Below, one piece after another: positions 49,675 to 51,874 of a DNA stretch of 51,874 nucleotides. A model generated the notes under the pieces. That model did not search any database and was not told the origin of the DNA. It saw only the letters and a program-made list of their open reading frames with translations. The stretch is taken from NCBI GenBank assembly GCA_029556475.1, contig JAKQEP010000121.1:1-51874 (forward strand), read 5' to 3'. This DNA is from Candidatus Atribacteria bacterium. Lineage in GTDB: Bacteria; Atribacterota; Phoenicimicrobiia; Phoenicimicrobiales; Stramentimicrobiaceae. Numbering within the stretch: the stretch's first letter is position 1; every line of letters begins with the position of its first letter. A program made the translations under genes and the position numbers.

Positions 49675-51474
49675 ATGATTTTACCTGAACAAAGCAAAAT
49701 TGACCCAAAAGCCTGGAAAAGGACTCATAGCTGTGGTGAATTAAACAAAAATAATATTGGTCAAACAGTAACACTGATGGGCTGGGTAAATACTTATCGG
49801 GATCATGGTGGTCTCATCTTTGTTGATTTACGGGATAGAGAAGGAAAAACGCAGGTAGTATTTGACCCGGAAATTTCTGAAGAGGCACACCTGATGGCAC
49901 ACAAAATACGAAACGAATTTGTTTTAGCCGTCAAAGGAGAAGTAATATCTCGGGGAGAAGGTGCTTTTAATCCCAATTTAAAAACTGGTGAAATTGAAGT
50001 AAGGGTGAATCAGATGAAAATTCTAAACCAATCTGAACCACCCCCCTTTAATATAGATGACCATGGTGAAATTGGAGATGATGTACGCTTGAAATATCGC
50101 TACCTGGACTTAAGAAGAACAGAAATGAAAAAAAATATTATTTTACGTCATAAAGTTTGCCTATTAATCAGAAACTTCTTGAGCGAAAGAGGCTTTTTAG
50201 AGGTAGAGACACCATTTTTAACTAAAAGCACGCCTGAAGGAGCCCGTGATTACATTGTCCCCAGCAGAGTAAACCCTGGAAAATTCTATGCTCTTCCCCA
50301 GTCTCCACAATTATTTAAGCAGTTACTTATGATTAGCGGTTTTGATAAGTATTTCCAGATAGTGAGGTGTTTTCGGGATGAAGACCTGAGAGCAGACAGA
50401 GCTCCGGAATTTACCCAGTTAGATATGGAGATGTCCTTTATTGAGCGTGAAGATTTATTCACTCTTATAGAGGATTTAATGGTCCATTTATGGAAAGAGG
50501 TCTTAGGTATTGAGATAAGCAAACCTTTTCCCAGATATGATTATAATGAAGTTGTCTCAAAATATGGTGTGGATAAACCGGATTTGAGATATGGTATGGA
50601 AATCCATAATTTAAATGAAATTTTCAGGAATACTGAATTTAAAGCCTTCTCAGAAGTGCTGTCAAAAGATGGAAAGATTGGTGCCATAAAGGTAGAGCAA
50701 CCTCAAAAATTTTCCCGTAAGAATATTGACGATCTGGAAATTTATGTAAAATCATTGGGGCTAAACGGCTTGATTTCTATTCGCTTCAAAGAAGAGAATC
50801 AGATTCAGTCATCTTTGGGAAAATATATTACTGAGGAAGAAGTGACGTTGCTGAAAAAAGAAATGCAGACAATACCTGGAGACCTTATTCTTATTGTGGC
50901 TGGAAATAGCGAAAAGGTAAATGAAGCACTCGGTCAGTTGCGTATAAAATTAGCACGCACACTGAATATTATTCCGGAGGAAGAATATAATTTTTTATGG
51001 GTTACCAATTTTCCCTTATTTGAATATTCTCAGACTGAAAAACGTTATAGCTCTATGCACCATCCCTTTACTTCTCCGGTAGATGAAGATATTCCGATGC
51101 TGGATAACAATCCCTATCAGGCTCGTTCTAAAGCTTATGATCTGGTCTTGAACGGCAATGAGATCGGGGGAGGAAGTATTCGTATCCATCGCACCGAAAT
51201 ACAGCAGAAGATATTTGACTTACTGGGGATTAAGCATGATGAAACTGTTCAAAAATTTGGCTTTCTTCTGGAAGCTTTGCAATTTGGCGCTCCACCACAC
51301 GGAGGTATTGCCTTTGGACTGGATAGAATCGTTATGTTACTGGCAGGCGCTTCTTCTATACGTGAGGTAATTGCTTTTCCTAAAACGCAAAAAGCTACCT
51401 GTCTTATGACCGGTGCGCCTTCAGAGGTTAGCCCGGAGCAGTTAAAAGAGTTGCATTTAAAAATAGACTTATAA
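49675..51474 (+). CDS. aspS: Aspartyl-tRNA synthetase (bacterial type)
   Basis: TVTLMGWVNTYRDHGGLIFVDLRDREGKTQVVFDPE, FLTKSTPEGARDYIVPSRV, LPQSPQLFKQLLMISGFDKYFQIVRCFRDEDLRADRAPEFTQLDMEMSF; ATG 49675 after TAAGGAG. Confidence 0.96.
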   Translation: MILPEQSKIDPKAWKRTHSCGELNKNNIGQTVTLMGWVNTYRDHGGLIFVDLRDREGKTQVVFDPEISEEAHLMAHKIRNEFVLAVKGEVISRGEGAFNPNLKTGEIEVRVNQMKILNQSEPPPFNIDDHGEIGDDVRLKYRYLDLRRTEMKKNIILRHKVCLLIRNFLSERGFLEVETPFLTKSTPEGARDYIVPSRVNPGKFYALPQSPQLFKQLLMISGFDKYFQIVRCFRDEDLRADRAPEFTQLDMEMSFIEREDLFTLIEDLMVHLWKEVLGIEISKPFPRYDYNEVVSKYGVDKPDLRYGMEIHNLNEIFRNTEFKAFSEVLSKDGKIGAIKVEQPQKFSRKNIDDLEIYVKSLGLNGLISIRFKEENQIQSSLGKYITEEEVTLLKKEMQTIPGDLILIVAGNSEKVNEALGQLRIKLARTLNIIPEEEYNFLWVTNFPLFEYSQTEKRYSSMHHPFTSPVDEDIPMLDNNPYQARSKAYDLVLNGNEIGGGSIRIHRTEIQQKIFDLLGIKHDETVQKFGFLLEALQFGAPPHGGIAFGLDRIVMLLAGASSIREVIAFPKTQKATCLMTGAPSEVSPEQLKELHLKIDL

Positions 51475-51496
51475 TTACCAACCATTGCATGGTTGC

Positions 51497-51701
51497 AGTT
51501 CATAGTTTATAGTTTTTGGTTTTTGGAATAATGCAAAGATTTGGGTGTAAATGTAGGCGGTCGTTGGTATTTAGTAGTTAGTGAAAGAAAAAGATGTGGG
51601 AATAAGTGGATGAGATTGCCACACACTGCTCTCGCAGTGTTCGCAATGACAAAAAAAGGATAATGTAGAACTAAAAACAAAAAACTATAAACCAAAAACT
51701 C
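51497..51701. repeat. Composite interspersed repeat block C (after aspS), bounded by inverted arms
   Basis: AGTTCATAGTTTATAGTTTTTGGTTTTTGG ... AACTAAAAACAAAAAACTATAAACCAAAAACT; contains GTCGTTGGTATTTAGTAGTTAGT, GATGTGGGAATAAGTG and palindromic copy 2. Confidence 0.75.
51612..51656. repeat. Palindromic repeat copy 2 (GATTGCCAC..GCAATGACAAAAA)
   Basis: Outer stem ATTGC/GCAAT, inner stem ACACTGC-TCTC-GCAGTGT. Confidence 0.75.
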
Positions 51702-51874
51702 TATTGCTTGCCGATATTCGATATTCAGGGGAGAGTCTTCTCCAATGCAAGATGAGCCTGAAATCTGTTCTTAAATATTAACATATTTGACCGAACAGAA
51801 ACAAGAGTCATAATAGCTATATGATAATGGTAGTTATGATGAATGACTCTAATTTAAGCAGTATATCCCAATTA

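Noticed and set aside
49367-49688. Small + strand ORFs of 80 and 89 aa between asnS and aspS
   Set aside because: They translate the repeat block (FVIVKAPLLQSLRSNVESEAIS is a typical repeat-derived peptide); no independent coding evidence.
46036-51701. CRISPR array interpretation of the repeats
   Set aside because: Repeats are few, irregularly spaced, mixed in orientation and AT-rich; no regular spacer-repeat alternation and no cas genes.

Overview
The window is a ~52 kb, gene-dense, AT-rich bacterial segment, almost entirely + strand. By content it is mostly core housekeeping: fba, a PPi-type pfk, dnaE, polA, coaE, uvrB-uvrA-uvrC, pyrG, rho, rpmE, tdk, thyX, prfA, prmC, rpiB, upp, a dCMP deaminase gene, wecB/mnaA, a rhomboid gene, tmk, holB, a PSP1/RicT gene, a TrmN6-like gene, rsmI, metG, metK, pilT, hisS, asnS and aspS. 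The most notable observations are: (1) a predicted RNase HI + SWIM zinc finger + D-2-hydroxyacid dehydrogenase fusion, translationally coupled to a SLOG/LOG-like protein that seems to start at ATT; (2) a protein with two HARE-HTH domains and a degenerate Mrr/REase-like domain; (3) a T-box riboswitch with an unusually short Stem I, GAC (Asp) specifier and UGGC T-box bulge, preceding hisS-asnS-aspS; (4) composite interspersed repeats placed within and after that operon, including two palindromic copies whose inner stems differ by compensatory changes; (5) a UvrC apparently lacking its central ~110-residue region; (6) the 3' end (domains V-VI) of a group II intron at the left edge. No CRISPR array, phage or obvious defence island was seen. 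All calls come from reading the sequence and the ORF track; no database search was run.
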